This document shows positions 1 to 9,884 of a stretch of DNA of 46,073 bases, piece by piece. A model generated the notes under the pieces. The model did no database searches, was not told where the DNA came from, and saw nothing but the letters and a program-made list of their open reading frames with translations. The stretch's first letter is position 1. Every line of letters begins with the position of its first letter. The position numbers were made by a program, and so were the translations under genes. Origin of the DNA: Ilumatobacteraceae bacterium (GTDB lineage: Bacteria; Actinomycetota; Acidimicrobiia; Acidimicrobiales; Ilumatobacteraceae); assembly GCA_017856375.1 (NCBI GenBank), contig JAFMFC010000007.1, positions 1 through 46,073 of the forward strand. Direction: 5' to 3'.

Positions 1-207
1 CACGGTGGTGGTGTCGGTATCGGCCGCAGTATCCACGCCGGCATGGTGTGTCTTGCCGACGGCACCGACCTCGCGGCAGAGAAACTGTCTCGCGTGTTGA
101 AGTCGGATCCGGGTATGGGCGTGATTCGCCATGCCGACGCGGGCTACGAGCATGCCATCAACACCGCCTCTGAGCGCGGGGTGCGCGTACCGATGCGCGA
201 ACAGTGA
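1..207 (+). CDS. hutU: Urocanate hydratase, C-terminal fragment
   Basis: This is the last 68 codons of urocanase, cut by the window edge. The enzyme hydrates urocanate to 4-imidazolone-5-propionate in cytosolic histidine degradation, using tightly bound NAD+. The visible tail carries the family's C-terminal signature, with GGGVGIG, HAGMV and [15 protein letters not shown]. The stop codon overlaps the next gene's ATG (TGATG), so hutF is translationally coupled to it. The neighbours hutF and hutI confirm the pathway. The start and the catalytic middle lie outside the window. Confidence 0.93.
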   Translation, partial: HGGGVGIGRSIHAGMVCLADGTDLAAEKLSRVLKSDPGMGVIRHADAGYEHAINTASERGVRVPMREQ

Positions 208-1541
208 TGCGTCTGCACTGCGAATACGCCTGGCTTGGGGGAGAGTCGGCTGCTCGCAACGTACGCATCACCATCGATGGAGGGAAGATCGTTGATGTCG
301 ATCCCGATGTGGAGCGCACAGTCGACGACGTGGTTGTTGCAGGCGTGGTGATGCCCGGGCTGGTCAACAGCCATAGTCACGCCTTCCACCGAGCTCTGCG
401 TGGACGCACGCATGCAGGTTCCGGTGATTTTTGGTCGTGGCGCAACCCGATGTACACCCTTGCGCAACGGCTCGACCCGGACAATTATCGAGACCTTTCG
501 GCTGCGGTTTACGGCGAGATGGTGTTGGCAGGGATTACCGGTGTCGGTGAGTTTCACTACGTACATCACCAGGTAGATGGAACACCCTATGCAAACAAGA
601 ACGCGATGGGTCTTGCGCTGGTAGACGGCGCAGCACAGGCGGGAATTCGTCTTGCGATGCTCGATACGGCGTATTTGCATGCCGGCCTCGACAAACCCGA
701 GCCACTCGCCGAACAGCGCCGGTTCAGCGACGGTTCGATTTCCAAGTGGCTGGAGCGAGTGAACGAGATGTCGGGTGGCGAGCACTGGACCGTTGGTTTG
801 GCGCCTCACAGCGTTCGTGCCGTGCATCCCGATGAACTGCGTGAAGTTGCCGCTGGGCGCGGATCACGGGTGGTGCATCTGCACGTTTCGGAGCAGTCTG
901 CCGAAAACGAAGTGTGTTTGCGGATGACGGGAAAGACCCCCACCGAGGTGCTGCACGATGCTGGGTTATTGGGCCCGCATCTCACGGCGGTGCATGCCAC
1001 TCATCTGAGCGATCACGATGTATCGCTGCTCGGATCGACGAAGTCGAACATCTGCATGTGTCCGACGACGGAGCGTGATCTTGCGGACGGGATCGGTCCG
1101 GCAAGTCGTCTCGCACAAGGTGGTTGCACTCTCTGCCTCGGCTCTGATTCGCATGCCGTGATCGACCTGTTCGAAGAGGCACGTGCCGTCGAACATGATG
1201 AACGTTTGATCACGGGTAAGCGAGGAATTCACACTCCTGCCAGATTGTTGGAGGCCGCAACTCGTGGCGGAGAGAATTCGCTCGGTTGGAATCCCGCTGC
1301 AGGAGTCGGTGTTCGCGTCGGTGCGCCAGCCGATTTGATTGCGCTCGATCTCGACACCGTGCGCCTCGCAGGTTTCGAGGCGAAGTCGGCCGCGGCGCAC
1401 ATCGTTCACGCCGCTGCACCAGCCGACGTAAGGGACGTCTGGATGGGCGGCAAACAGGTGGTCCGCAGTCGCGAACATCTCGCCTTGGGAGACGTGGCTG
1501 CTCGACTCCGATCCGCAATTGGCGTGCTTGGTACCCTGTAA
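207..1541 (+). CDS. hutF: Formimidoylglutamate deiminase
   Basis: This amidohydrolase is predicted to deiminate N-formimidoyl-L-glutamate to N-formyl-L-glutamate plus ammonia, the five-step branch of histidine breakdown. Metal-binding motifs of the subtype III amidohydrolase fold are visible: HSHAFHR near residues 56-62, HLH near 224, VHATH near 263 and GSDSH near 312. The 444-residue length fits HutF. I chose ATG 207 because it overlaps the hutU stop; the ORF track starts one codon earlier at GTG 204. The product needs a formylglutamate deformylase (HutG), which is not visible in the window; the next gene is a deformylase of another family. Guanine deaminase-type relatives are less likely given the hut neighbours. 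Confidence 0.92.
   Translation: MRLHCEYAWLGGESAARNVRITIDGGKIVDVDPDVERTVDDVVVAGVVMPGLVNSHSHAFHRALRGRTHAGSGDFWSWRNPMYTLAQRLDPDNYRDLSAAVYGEMVLAGITGVGEFHYVHHQVDGTPYANKNAMGLALVDGAAQAGIRLAMLDTAYLHAGLDKPEPLAEQRRFSDGSISKWLERVNEMSGGEHWTVGLAPHSVRAVHPDELREVAAGRGSRVVHLHVSEQSAENEVCLRMTGKTPTEVLHDAGLLGPHLTAVHATHLSDHDVSLLGSTKSNICMCPTTERDLADGIGPASRLAQGGCTLCLGSDSHAVIDLFEEARAVEHDERLITGKRGIHTPARLLEAATRGGENSLGWNPAAGVGVRVGAPADLIALDLDTVRLAGFEAKSAAAHIVHAAAPADVRDVWMGGKQVVRSREHLALGDVAARLRSAIGVLGTL
1532..1537 (+). promoter_or_regulatory. Possible internal -10 box before def
   Basis: TACCCT lies inside the last codons of hutF, 10 nt before the def ATG, and there is no Shine-Dalgarno sequence. It fits the TAnnnT pattern seen before many genes here and would give def a nearly leaderless transcript of its own. 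No clear -35 box is seen. Confidence 0.35.
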
Positions 1542-1547
1542 TTCGTC

Positions 1548-2123
1548 ATGGCAGTCCTTCCCATCGCCAAAGTGGGGCACCCCGAATTGCGGATCCGCGC
1601 CAAGGAAGTGACCCGGGAGGAACTTGCCTCGGCAAACGTGCAGACCTTCATCGATGACCTCATCGAGACCATGCGCCACGCCAACGGTGCGGGTTTGGCC
1701 GCCACCCAGGTGCTACGCCACCAGCGCATTTGTGCGGTGGAGGTGCGCGACAACCCGCGCTATCCCTACAAGCCCAACATCCCGCTCACGATTCTGGTGA
1801 ACCCCGTGTTGACGCCGCTTGACGACGACAAGTTCGAGAACTACGAAGGCTGCCTCTCGGTTCCCGGCATTCGTGGTTTGGTGTTGCGCAACACTCGCAT
1901 CCGCGTCCAAGCATGGGATCGCCGTGGCAATGAGATCAACGAAGAAGTGCGTGGCTTGAAGGCATGCACATACCAACACGAGGTGGATCACCTCGACGGA
2001 TTGCTGTTTCTCGACCGGGTCCTCGATCCGATGACGCTTGCCACCTGGGAAGCATTCGATGAATTCCACAAGAGTGCCTTTGTCGAGCGAGTAACCGCGC
2101 TCGTCGCCAAACACGGTTCCTGA
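1548..2123 (+). CDS. def: Peptide deformylase family metallohydrolase
   Basis: A 191-residue protein with all three peptide deformylase motifs: GAGLAATQ (residues 47-54), EGCLS (100-104, metal ligand Cys102) and HEVDH (144-148, two His ligands and the catalytic Glu). The family removes the N-formyl group from nascent proteins in the cytosol using Fe2+ or Zn2+. The active site looks intact. The context is unusual: the gene lies between hutF and hutI and its stop overlaps the hutI ATG (TGATG). HutF makes N-formylglutamate, so this copy may deformylate that small molecule in place of HutG; this is inference. It could equally be the ordinary housekeeping def, which the possible private promoter at 1532 would favour. 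Confidence 0.93.
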   Translation: MAVLPIAKVGHPELRIRAKEVTREELASANVQTFIDDLIETMRHANGAGLAATQVLRHQRICAVEVRDNPRYPYKPNIPLTILVNPVLTPLDDDKFENYEGCLSVPGIRGLVLRNTRIRVQAWDRRGNEINEEVRGLKACTYQHEVDHLDGLLFLDRVLDPMTLATWEAFDEFHKSAFVERVTALVAKHGS

Positions 2124-3316
2124 TGCTCGCCATCGCGGGTATCGGCCATCTCGTTACCAACGATCCGAATCTTGGCGATGGCAAGCTTGGCGTCATTCGT
2201 GATGCTGCCGTGGTGGTGGGCGACGATGGCTTGATTTCGTGGGTCGGCCAGTCGAGTGATGTCGAGAATCACACATCGACTCGTCCTCTCAACGTCGGCG
2301 GACGTGTAGTCATTCCAGGGTTCGTAGACAGTCACACGCATCTGGTCTTTGCGGGGGATCGCGCGAGTGAGTTTGCGGCTCGAATGGCGGGCGAGCCCTA
2401 CAAGGCCGGTGGAATTCGCACGACGATGGCGGCGACTCGCGCAGCAACGAACGATCAACTGGTGGCGAACGCGCGTCGACTTGCGGCCGAGGCTCTCGCT
2501 TCGGGCACGACGACGATCGAGGTCAAGTCCGGCTATGGGCTCTCGGTTGCCGATGAAGCTCGGTCGCTCGAAGCGGCGCGAGCAGTCACCGACGAGACCA
2601 CGTTCCTCGGAGCCCATGTGGTTCCTCCCGACACCGATCCTGATTCGTATGTCGACCTCGTGTGCGGAGAGATGTTGGGCAGATGCGCACCTCACGCACG
2701 TTGGATTGATGTCTTTTGTGATCGAGGCGCATTCGACGTGGATCAGGCGCGCACGATTCTCGCTGCAGGAGCTAAGGCCGGCTTGGGCACACGTCTACAT
2801 GCCAATCAGCTACAGCATGGCGGCGGTATTGCGCTCGGAGTGGAGATGGGCGTTGCTTCGTGCGACCACTGCACGCACGTGTCGGACCACGACATCGAGT
2901 TGCTCGCCAGCGCACGAGACACCACGGTGGCGACTTTGCTACCCACTGCCGAACTGTGCACGCGTTCGCCGTTTCCCGATGCGCGTCGCCTGATTGACGC
3001 TGGGGTAGCGGTGGCGCTCGCCTCGGACTGCAATCCCGGCTCTTCCTACACCTCGTCGATGCCGCTCGTGGTGGCGCTCGGGGTGATCTCGATGGGGATG
3101 ACCTGTGACGAGGCCTTGTGGTCGGCAACCATGGGTGGAGCGCGGGCACTTCGCCGATCGGACGTCGGTGGCCTCGCCCCGTTCATGCGAGGCGATCTCG
3201 TCATTTTGGATGCTGCAAGCCATGTACATTTGGCCTACCGGCCAGGCGTGAATCTGGTTACAACGGTTGTACGAGCAGGCGAAGTCGTTTCCGGACAATT
3301 AGATTTTCTCGTATGA
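2123..3316 (+). CDS. hutI: Imidazolonepropionase
   Basis: This enzyme opens the ring of 4-imidazolone-5-propionate to give N-formimidoyl-L-glutamate, the substrate of HutF. The 397-residue protein has the family motif [10 protein letters not shown] from residue 71, with metal ligands H71 and H73, then [17 protein letters not shown] and SDCNPGSS, all typical of HutI. It starts on an ATG overlapping the def stop by one base and ends with an ATGA overlap into the desaturase gene. The block is therefore translated as a coupled unit. Confidence 0.95.
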   Translation: MLAIAGIGHLVTNDPNLGDGKLGVIRDAAVVVGDDGLISWVGQSSDVENHTSTRPLNVGGRVVIPGFVDSHTHLVFAGDRASEFAARMAGEPYKAGGIRTTMAATRAATNDQLVANARRLAAEALASGTTTIEVKSGYGLSVADEARSLEAARAVTDETTFLGAHVVPPDTDPDSYVDLVCGEMLGRCAPHARWIDVFCDRGAFDVDQARTILAAGAKAGLGTRLHANQLQHGGGIALGVEMGVASCDHCTHVSDHDIELLASARDTTVATLLPTAELCTRSPFPDARRLIDAGVAVALASDCNPGSSYTSSMPLVVALGVISMGMTCDEALWSATMGGARALRRSDVGGLAPFMRGDLVILDAASHVHLAYRPGVNLVTTVVRAGEVVSGQLDFLV

Positions 3317-4221
3317 CGTCGCAGAGGGGTCCGGTTCTCAACACGAAGGCCGAATGGCGCACCGTGGCCGTCATCGTTGCCGTGTATGCGGGAACGATTG
3401 CCGTGGTGGGCAATCATGAGCGACTCGGGGGGTGGCTCACGGTTCTGTTGCTCGCGTGGTTCGGAGCGTGGCACCTGAGCATGCAGCACGAACTCCTGCA
3501 CGGGCACCCCTTCTCGAAGCCGTGGATGAACGATGCCGTGGCGAGTATTCCCTTGACTTTGTGGATTCCGTTCCTGATGTTCAAGCCCGACCATCTCGAA
3601 CACCACCGGACAGATCTCACGACTCCCGGCATCGACAACGAGTCGTTCTATGTCGACCCGCAGGATTGGGAGAAGATGGGGCGTCTGCGACGGGGCTACT
3701 ACTGGGCCAATCGCACCATCCTGTTTCGGATTTTCGTCAACACCATCGTGAGTACCTGGCAGTATCACGCGTGGAAGTTGCGCATGGTGGCCAAAGGCGA
3801 TCGCCAAACCATCACTGCGTACTTGGCGCATTTCGTTTTGCTCGTTCCGACGATCTGGTTGGTGGTGGGTGTTGCAGGGATGCCGTTGTGGCAGTACGCA
3901 CTGGGTGTCACCTACGGAGGGCGAGTATTGAACGCAATCCGCCCATTCCCCGAGCACAAGTATCAGTCGGGAGTCGAACTACGTACGGCGATGATCATGG
4001 CCGGGCCGGTGATGAGTCTGTTGATGCTGAACAACAACTTGCATGTTCCGCACCACGATGAACCAGCGCAGCCGTGGTACGAGTATCGCAAGGTGGCCAA
4101 GCGGGTGAATGCCGAGCAGAGGGCGCAAGAAGCTGGCTTGATGTATCGAGGCGGATACCTGGAGGTGTTCCGCAAGTACTCGTTTAAGCCGGTCGACGCG
4201 CCCGTTCGTCAGACGGTATAA
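3313..4221 (+). CDS. Membrane fatty-acid-desaturase-family di-iron enzyme
   Basis: A 302-residue protein of the membrane-bound desaturase/hydroxylase family. The three histidine boxes that hold the di-iron centre are present: HELLH (59-63), HLEHH (94-98) and HVPHH (244-248). Hydrophobic stretches around 19-33, 41-55, 75-91, 172-190 and 225-240 fit an integral membrane protein. The family inserts double bonds or hydroxyl groups into acyl chains or other lipids; the substrate here is unknown. The ORF track starts far upstream at 3118, inside hutI in another frame. ATG 3313 is preferred because it forms an ATGA overlap with the hutI stop and removes a non-homologous N-terminus. A strong terminator follows at once. 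Its coupling to hutI is unexplained. Confidence 0.82.
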   Translation: MTSQRGPVLNTKAEWRTVAVIVAVYAGTIAVVGNHERLGGWLTVLLLAWFGAWHLSMQHELLHGHPFSKPWMNDAVASIPLTLWIPFLMFKPDHLEHHRTDLTTPGIDNESFYVDPQDWEKMGRLRRGYYWANRTILFRIFVNTIVSTWQYHAWKLRMVAKGDRQTITAYLAHFVLLVPTIWLVVGVAGMPLWQYALGVTYGGRVLNAIRPFPEHKYQSGVELRTAMIMAGPVMSLLMLNNNLHVPHHDEPAQPWYEYRKVAKRVNAEQRAQEAGLMYRGGYLEVFRKYSFKPVDAPVRQTV

Positions 4222-4225
4222 ATGC

Positions 4226-4260
4226 AAAAACCCCGCCGGTCTGTGACCGACGGGGTTTTT
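4226..4260. terminator. Bidirectional intrinsic terminator
   Basis: A long hairpin with arms AAAAACCCCGcCGGTC and GACCGaCGGGGTTTTT around a TGT loop, with one mismatch. The A tract and T tract make it work in both directions. It ends the hut/desaturase unit on the + strand and the small membrane protein gene on the - strand, whose stop lies 10 nt away. Confidence 0.9.
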
Positions 4261-4270
4261 GACTTGAGAC

Positions 4271-4591
4271 TTAGGCGCGTAGGCCTCTGCTGACCATCGA
4301 GACGACGGCGTCCTTGACCGGAATCATGCCGAGCACGATCGCACCGTTGACGATGTGTCCAAGCCAGCCGCTCCACATTCCAGTGTCGAGACCGCTCATC
4401 CAGGCGCCTACGGCGTTGTAGTCGAGTACGTACATCATCAAGACGGCGATGATGAGGTTCCACAGGGCTCCCACGATCGGGATCTTGCGGATGATGGCAC
4501 TCAGGCCAACGACGCCCAGGACCGTGTCAACCACGTTCTGAACTGCGCCAAGCAGGACTGCCAACAGGAGAAGTGCTCCAAGGGTGTACAT
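4271..4591 (-). CDS. Small integral membrane protein of unknown function
   Basis: A 106-residue protein that I do not recognise. It starts MYTLGALLLL and has about three hydrophobic segments: residues 3-30, 38-60 and 78-96. It has few charged residues except near the C-terminus (SRGLRA). The ORF track extends it to 158 residues, but the internal ATG at 4591 has a good Shine-Dalgarno sequence (GAGGAAA, 7 nt upstream) and starts directly with the first membrane segment, so the shorter form is preferred. It is transcribed alone, divergently from the monooxygenase and convergently with the hut block. Confidence 0.7.
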   Translation of the reverse strand: MYTLGALLLLAVLLGAVQNVVDTVLGVVGLSAIIRKIPIVGALWNLIIAVLMMYVLDYNAVGAWMSGLDTGMWSGWLGHIVNGAIVLGMIPVKDAVVSMVSRGLRA

Positions 4592-4753
4592 ATTGATTTT
4601 CCTCGTTTCTGCGGTCCCCAGGGCCGCACAATCGACCGTAAGCACGCTGAGCGTCCCAGTGGTGGATTTCACGACATTGCAATATGTGAGCCCCGAATGG
4701 TGGGATTTGAGGCGATTGTTACATTCCCGCGACAGGTAATCAACCACATGAAT

Positions 4754-4759
4754 TAGGGT
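4754..4759 (+). promoter_or_regulatory. -10 box, leaderless-type promoter
   Basis: TAGGGT ends 8 nt before the monooxygenase ATG, and there is no Shine-Dalgarno sequence. Transcription would begin at or next to the A of the start codon. No convincing -35 element is seen. Confidence 0.6.
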
Positions 4760-4767
4760 TCTCGTCG

Positions 4768-6240
4768 ATGGAACACGTCGACGTTGTCGTTGTGGGGGCA
4801 GGAATTAGCGGCATTGGCGCGGCCTACCACCTACAGACAATGTCGCCCGATCGAAGCTTCGTGGTGTTGGAGGCTCGCCAAGACATCGGTGGTACCTGGG
4901 ACCTGTTTCGTTACCCCGGAGTGCGCTCGGACAGCGATATGTACACACTCGGCTACCAGTTCAAGCCGTGGACCAATGCAAAGTCGATCGCCGACGGGCC
5001 TTCGATCATGGAGTACCTCCGCGAAACGGTTCGCGAGTACGGAATCGATCGACATATTCGCTTTGGCAGGCGAGTGAGCGCTGCCTCGTGGTCGACCGAG
5101 AAGGGCGCGTGGACCATTTCGATTGCTGATCAACACGGCGATGTCAGTCAGATGACCTGCAATTTCTTGTTCATGTGCGCGGGCTACTACTCCTATCGAT
5201 CGGGATATAAGGCCGAGATTCCCGGCATTGCAGACTTCGACGGCACCGTGTTGCACCCACAGTTCTGGCCTGAACAACTCAACTACGCAGGGAAGCGAGT
5301 GGCGGTCATCGGATCGGGGGCGACAGCGATGACGATCGTGCCGGCGATGGCTCGTGACGCTGCTCATGTGACGATGATTCAGCGATCGCCGACCTATGTC
5401 GTGGCACGTCCAGATGTTGACAAGATCGCCTTGTTCATGCGCAAGTTGCTCCCCGAAAAACTTGCGTATCGACTTATTCGGCTCAAAAACACCACGTTGC
5501 AGCAACTGTTTTACGGGCGAATGCGTAACTATCCAAAGGAGGCTAAACAGCGTCTGATTGATATGGTTCGAGAGCGGGTGGGTGACTCGATCGACGTTGA
5601 CCGTCACTTCACGCCGTCCTACAACCCATGGGATCAGCGCCTATGCCTACTGCCGAACGGCGACTTCTTGGATGCGCTGAAAGAAGGCAAGGCTTCGATT
5701 GTCACCGACACGATTGCAGGGTTCGACGCCCACGCCATTCGATTGAATTCGGGTCAAGTGATCGAGGCTGACATCGTGGTGACCGCCACAGGGTTGCAGC
5801 TCGTCGTCCTGGGTGAGGCGCAATTCGACATTGACGGCAAACCGATCGACTTCGCTAGCACCTTCACGTACAAGGGCCTTGGTTTCTCGGGGGTGCCGAA
5901 TCTCGTCACCTCCTTCGGATACATCAACGCATCTTGGACGTTGAAGTCCGATCTCACCTGTGAGTACGTCTGCCGCCTCCTCAACCACATGAGTGAAACG
6001 GGTACTCAAATTTGCACGCCAACGTTGCGTGCCGGAGAAAAGTCGATGCCGCGTCGGCCTTGGATCGACGGCTTCACCCCTGGCTACATGCTGCGCGACA
6101 TGCATCGGTTCCCCAGTCAAGGGGATCGTGAGCCATGGTTGAATCCACAGAACTTCAAGAAGGATGTCGAGTTGTATCGGCATTCCACTGTCGACGATGG
6201 TGTGATGACCTTCACCAAGGCAATCATCTCGATCCGATGA
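4768..6240 (+). CDS. Flavin-containing monooxygenase, Baeyer-Villiger type
   Basis: A 490-residue cytosolic flavoenzyme. The FAD-binding fold starts at residue 4 with GAGISG (10-15). A second Rossmann motif, GSGATA (182-187), binds NADPH. Between them is the Baeyer-Villiger fingerprint FxGxxxHxxxWP, seen as FDGTVLHPQFWP (157-168). FRYPGVRSDSD near 48 is also typical. Such enzymes insert oxygen next to a carbonyl or oxidise N or S atoms; the substrate cannot be told from sequence. The gene overlaps the MFS transporter by 4 nt (ATGA), suggesting that its product or substrate is transported. The convergent aldehyde dehydrogenase could act nearby in metabolism but is not in the operon. Confidence 0.88.
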   Translation: MEHVDVVVVGAGISGIGAAYHLQTMSPDRSFVVLEARQDIGGTWDLFRYPGVRSDSDMYTLGYQFKPWTNAKSIADGPSIMEYLRETVREYGIDRHIRFGRRVSAASWSTEKGAWTISIADQHGDVSQMTCNFLFMCAGYYSYRSGYKAEIPGIADFDGTVLHPQFWPEQLNYAGKRVAVIGSGATAMTIVPAMARDAAHVTMIQRSPTYVVARPDVDKIALFMRKLLPEKLAYRLIRLKNTTLQQLFYGRMRNYPKEAKQRLIDMVRERVGDSIDVDRHFTPSYNPWDQRLCLLPNGDFLDALKEGKASIVTDTIAGFDAHAIRLNSGQVIEADIVVTATGLQLVVLGEAQFDIDGKPIDFASTFTYKGLGFSGVPNLVTSFGYINASWTLKSDLTCEYVCRLLNHMSETGTQICTPTLRAGEKSMPRRPWIDGFTPGYMLRDMHRFPSQGDREPWLNPQNFKKDVELYRHSTVDDGVMTFTKAIISIR

Positions 6241-7457
6241 ATTCAGGCCAATTGGGGGCATGGTCGCCCTTTCAAGTCAAGATGTATCGCGCATTGTGGT
6301 TTGCCAACCTCGGTATCAACCTTGGCTCCTTCACCCACATCACGGCAGCCGGATGGACGATGACACTGCTCACCGATTCGGCTGTTCTCGTCGGAGCAGT
6401 GCAGACCGTTTGGGCGGTGCCAGGTTTCTTGCTCGCATTGCATTCAGGCGCGATTGCTGACGAGTTCGATCGACGCCGGGTCGTGGCGATTTCACAGAGT
6501 TTCGCCATCGTGTTTGCCGTCGTCATTGCCATCATGCAATGGAACGACATGTTGACGCCAGGGATCTTGCTTGGCGCAACCCTTGCCGAATCGATTGCTC
6601 TCACGATCGGAACTCCCGCGATGATCGCAATGACACCGCTAGTGGTGGGTCGTGAGCGACTACACCAAGCACTCGCCTTGGACTCGACGACTCGTTACTT
6701 GGCGCAGGCGCTCGGCCCTGCGATTGCAGGAGCGGTCATTGCTTTCGTCAACATTGGCGCCGTGTACATGTTGAATGCCTTCGCATTGGTATGGGTGGTG
6801 ATTCTTGCTTCCTCTGGGCGGCTTCCCGAAGCAGAGCGAGGAGAACGTTCTTCGGTGACGAAGTCGATCATCGACGGAGTGAAATTCGTGGTGTCGCGAG
6901 TTGAACTGCGCAACAACTTGATCCGCCTGTTTGTCGCGAGCGCGGTGTCTGCTTCGGTGATCGGGCTATTGCCTTTGATGGCCAAGAACAATCTCGGAAT
7001 GGATGCGAGTGGCTACGGGGCCCTGTATGCATCCGTTGGTGTGGGCGCGGTGATCGTGGTGGCGATGCTGCCGCGGATACGACGCAGCCTGTCAGAAGAG
7101 TCGCTCGTTCAGTTGTCTTCGATCGTGTGGGGCGCCAGTATCGCCGGCGCTGCGACAACGACCAATGCGGGATTGGCGATGATTGCCCTCGGCTTTGCGG
7201 GAGCCGGGTTGATGGCCATGATGAATGTGCTCTTCACTTCGTTTCTGTCGCGCCTCGAAGAGTGGGTACGCGGTCGGGGGTCATCCATTTCGATGTTCGC
7301 AGCGTGGCTCGGAGCCTCAGCGGGTTCGATCTCGTGGGGCGCTCTCGCAGGTGGCACCACGGTGACAACAGCCCTCATGGGCTCTGCCGCAGCGATGGTA
7401 TTGACGACGTGGCTGGGGAAAGCCGCGTTGCCGATGTTTAGAGCTGCAAACTCTTGA
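6237..7457 (+). CDS. MFS transporter, exporter-like
   Basis: A 406-residue multi-spanning membrane protein of the major facilitator superfamily. It carries the loop 2-3 signature-like stretch [13 protein letters not shown] after the second helix and about 12 hydrophobic helices. It resembles the MFS_3 / enterobactin-exporter-like group, so drug or metabolite efflux is plausible. The ATG at 6237 overlaps the monooxygenase stop (ATGA), and the protein then starts [12 protein letters not shown]; the ORF track start at 6135 lies inside the upstream gene. The 3' end overlaps the convergent aldehyde dehydrogenase gene by 20 nt. Confidence 0.85.
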   Translation: MNSGQLGAWSPFQVKMYRALWFANLGINLGSFTHITAAGWTMTLLTDSAVLVGAVQTVWAVPGFLLALHSGAIADEFDRRRVVAISQSFAIVFAVVIAIMQWNDMLTPGILLGATLAESIALTIGTPAMIAMTPLVVGRERLHQALALDSTTRYLAQALGPAIAGAVIAFVNIGAVYMLNAFALVWVVILASSGRLPEAERGERSSVTKSIIDGVKFVVSRVELRNNLIRLFVASAVSASVIGLLPLMAKNNLGMDASGYGALYASVGVGAVIVVAMLPRIRRSLSEESLVQLSSIVWGASIAGAATTTNAGLAMIALGFAGAGLMAMMNVLFTSFLSRLEEWVRGRGSSISMFAAWLGASAGSISWGALAGGTTVTTALMGSAAAMVLTTWLGKAALPMFRAANS

Positions 7458-8865
7458 TCTCGAGGAACTCCTCGAAACCGTGGCGACCTAGTTCGCGGCC
7501 ATAACCGGACTGCTTGTAACCACCGAAGGGTGCATTGACGTTGAAGCGACCATTGTTCACTTCTACCTGACCGGTGCGGAGGCGCTTGGCGATGCCCATG
7601 GCACGGTCCTTGTCGGCGGCCCAAACGCCACCAGCCAGACCGTAGACCGTGTCGTTGGCAATGCGAATGGCATCTTCGTCATCTTTGTAAGGGATGATGC
7701 AGAGCACTGGACCGAAAATTTCTTCCTGGGCGATAGTCATCGAGTTCTTCACGTTGCTGAACACGGTGGGGCGGACGTAGAAGCCCTTGGCCAAACCTTC
7801 GGGAGCGCCGAGGCCACCAGCGATGACGGTCGCGCCTTCGTCAATGCCCTTCTGGATGTATGACTGCACACGGTCGCGTTGTGCCGCCGAGGCAAGCGGA
7901 CCGAGATGTGTACCTTCGGCTTGTGGGTCGCCCACCACCATGCCGCCGGCGGCCATCGCCGCGGCCTTTTCTGCGTCGGCAACCCGGGAGGCAGGAACCA
8001 GCATTCGTGTGAGGGCAGAGCAGGTTTGTCCGCTGTTGAGGAACGCTTTGCCCACTCCTGCCATCACCGCTTGAGCAAATGCATCTCCCTCGAGATCGTC
8101 GCAGATGATGTTTGCCGACTTGCCGCCAAGCTCGAGAGCCACCTTCTTCACGGTTTCGGCCGCCACTTGTGAGACTCTCTTGCCGGCACGTGTGCTGCCG
8201 GTGAATGACACCATGTCGACATTCGGGTGTGCGGCGATTGCTTCGCCGACGACAGGTCCGGTACCGGTGACCATGTTGAAGACGCCCTTCGGAAGACCGA
8301 CACCGTCGATGATCTCGGCAAGCATGAACGCATCAAGTGGTGCCACTTCGCTTGGCTTCAACACGACGGTGCAGCCTGCCGCCATGGCGAACGCCACCTT
8401 GGCGGCGATCTGGTGCAGGGGGTAGTTCCAGGGCGTGATGCATCCGACCACACCGATGGGCTCACGTACGACGAGCGATGAACCAACTTCTTCTTCGTAC
8501 CTGAACGACTGTGCGACCGCGGCAGCTTGCTTGAACGAATTGATCGGCAATCCAACTTGGACGAGCTTGGAGAGCATCGCGCTCATGCCCGTTTCTTTGG
8601 AGATGACGGCGGCGATCTCGTCCATCCGTGCAGCCAGCCCGTCCCCAATCTTGTCGACGTAAGAGGCGCGCTCTGCTGGCGCCAGCGTCGACCACGAGGG
8701 GAACGCTGCGGCAGCGGACTTTGCTGCAGCGTCGACATCCTGCGCATTGCCCTCGGGAATCGAACCCATCACTTCTTCAGTTATCGAATCGAATACCTGG
8801 ATGGTCCCAGTGCCATTCGGCTTTACCCAGGCACCGTTCACGTAGATCTTGTCGTGAGCAATCAT
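7438..8865 (-). CDS. NAD(P)-dependent aldehyde dehydrogenase
   Basis: A 475-residue aldehyde dehydrogenase oxidising an aldehyde to a carboxylic acid in the cytosol. The conserved residues are all visible: Asn147 in [15 protein letters not shown] (221-229) of the nucleotide-binding region, Glu245 in LELGGKS and the nucleophile Cys282 in SGQTC. EIFGPV, near residue 395, is also intact. The substrate is not predictable; it resembles the broad betaine-aldehyde / vanillin-type group. The ATG has a strong Shine-Dalgarno sequence (AAAGGAG, 6 nt upstream). It is a single gene, convergent with the MFS gene (20-nt overlap) and divergent from the aldolase gene. Confidence 0.92.
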   Translation of the reverse strand: MIAHDKIYVNGAWVKPNGTGTIQVFDSITEEVMGSIPEGNAQDVDAAAKSAAAAFPSWSTLAPAERASYVDKIGDGLAARMDEIAAVISKETGMSAMLSKLVQVGLPINSFKQAAAVAQSFRYEEEVGSSLVVREPIGVVGCITPWNYPLHQIAAKVAFAMAAGCTVVLKPSEVAPLDAFMLAEIIDGVGLPKGVFNMVTGTGPVVGEAIAAHPNVDMVSFTGSTRAGKRVSQVAAETVKKVALELGGKSANIICDDLEGDAFAQAVMAGVGKAFLNSGQTCSALTRMLVPASRVADAEKAAAMAAGGMVVGDPQAEGTHLGPLASAAQRDRVQSYIQKGIDEGATVIAGGLGAPEGLAKGFYVRPTVFSNVKNSMTIAQEEIFGPVLCIIPYKDDEDAIRIANDTVYGLAGGVWAADKDRAMGIAKRLRTGQVEVNNGRFNVNAPFGGYKQSGYGRELGRHGFEEFLEIKSLQL

Positions 8866-8981
8866 CGTGCGCTCCTTTGTCGGGACTTCATTGTGGCACA
8901 GCCTCGCCAGGCGGTTCCTGTTCGGGCTGGTCCAGCAGGTTCAGTAATCTTGGTCGCGGCACAAATTCAGGAGGCCCACTG

Positions 8982-9869
8982 ATGAATATGGAACAGTCGA
9001 CCAAGATGCGCTCGGGGAAGGGCTTCATTGCTGCACTCGATCAGAGTGGCGGCAGCACGCCAAAGGCACTCAAGCTCTACGGAATCGAGGAGTCCGAGTA
9101 TTCGGGTGAAGATCAGATGTTCGATCTGATTCATGGCATGCGCACGCGCATCATCAAGAGCAAGTCGTTTGGGGGCGACCGCGTGCTCGGCGCGATTCTT
9201 TTCGAAGGAACCATGGATCGCGCAATCGATGGCATGCCCACCGCGCAGTACCTGTGGGAGAAGAAGAGTGTGATCCCATTCCTCAAGGTGGACAAAGGCT
9301 TGGCTGATGAAGCAGATGGCGTCCAGGTGATGAAGTCGATGCCGGAGTTGGACAAGCTTCTTGCCAAGGCAGTGAAAGCCGGGATCTTCGGCACCAAGAT
9401 GCGCTCAGTAATCAAGCAGGCGAGTGCGAGCGGTATCAAGGCTGTTGTCGCTCAGCAGTTCGAAGTTGGACGCCAGATCCTCGCAGCAGGCTTGGTGCCG
9501 ATCATCGAACCCGAGGTGGACATCAAGTGCCCACAGAAGGCAGAAGCAGAGGAGATCTTGAAGGCAGAAATTCTCGCCGAGTTGGCAAAGCAGCCCGCCG
9601 ATCAACCGATCATGCTCAAGCTCACTCTGCCCGAAGCAGATGGCTTCTATTCCGAACTCGTGAGCCATCCGTCGGTTCTGCGGGTGGTGGCGCTTTCCGG
9701 TGGTTACTCCCGCGACGAATCAAATGCTCGTCTCTCCCGCAACAAGGGAGTCATCGCGAGCTTTTCGCGCGCACTCACCGAGGGGCTTTCGGCGAAGCAG
9801 TCTGAAGCAGAGTTCGATGCAATGCTCGACTCAACGATCGCGAGCATCTGCGCTGCCTCGATCACCTGA
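8982..9869 (+). CDS. fda: Fructose-bisphosphate aldolase, class I
   Basis: A 295-residue class I (Schiff-base) aldolase of the bacterial type. It cleaves fructose 1,6-bisphosphate to dihydroxyacetone phosphate and glyceraldehyde 3-phosphate. Visible landmarks are the N-terminal [25 protein letters not shown] near 174-181 and the likely Schiff-base lysine in MLKLTLPE (Lys213). The ORF track extends it to 413 residues; ATG 8982 is chosen because of the perfect AGGAGG 8 nt upstream and because the family starts here. A TAATCT sequence about 33 nt upstream of the start may be the -10 box. With pfkA in the same window this points to an active glycolytic route. Confidence 0.93.
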   Translation: MNMEQSTKMRSGKGFIAALDQSGGSTPKALKLYGIEESEYSGEDQMFDLIHGMRTRIIKSKSFGGDRVLGAILFEGTMDRAIDGMPTAQYLWEKKSVIPFLKVDKGLADEADGVQVMKSMPELDKLLAKAVKAGIFGTKMRSVIKQASASGIKAVVAQQFEVGRQILAAGLVPIIEPEVDIKCPQKAEAEEILKAEILAELAKQPADQPIMLKLTLPEADGFYSELVSHPSVLRVVALSGGYSRDESNARLSRNKGVIASFSRALTEGLSAKQSEAEFDAMLDSTIASICAASIT

Positions 9870-9884
9870 TCGAACGGCAACGAA

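Noticed and set aside
966-1679. 237-residue - strand ORF
   Set aside because: It is a shadow of hutF and def, whose metal-binding motifs are intact.
3118-3312. N-terminal extension of the desaturase in the ORF track
   Set aside because: It overlaps the 3' end of hutI in another frame; the ATGA overlap at 3313 gives a normal start.
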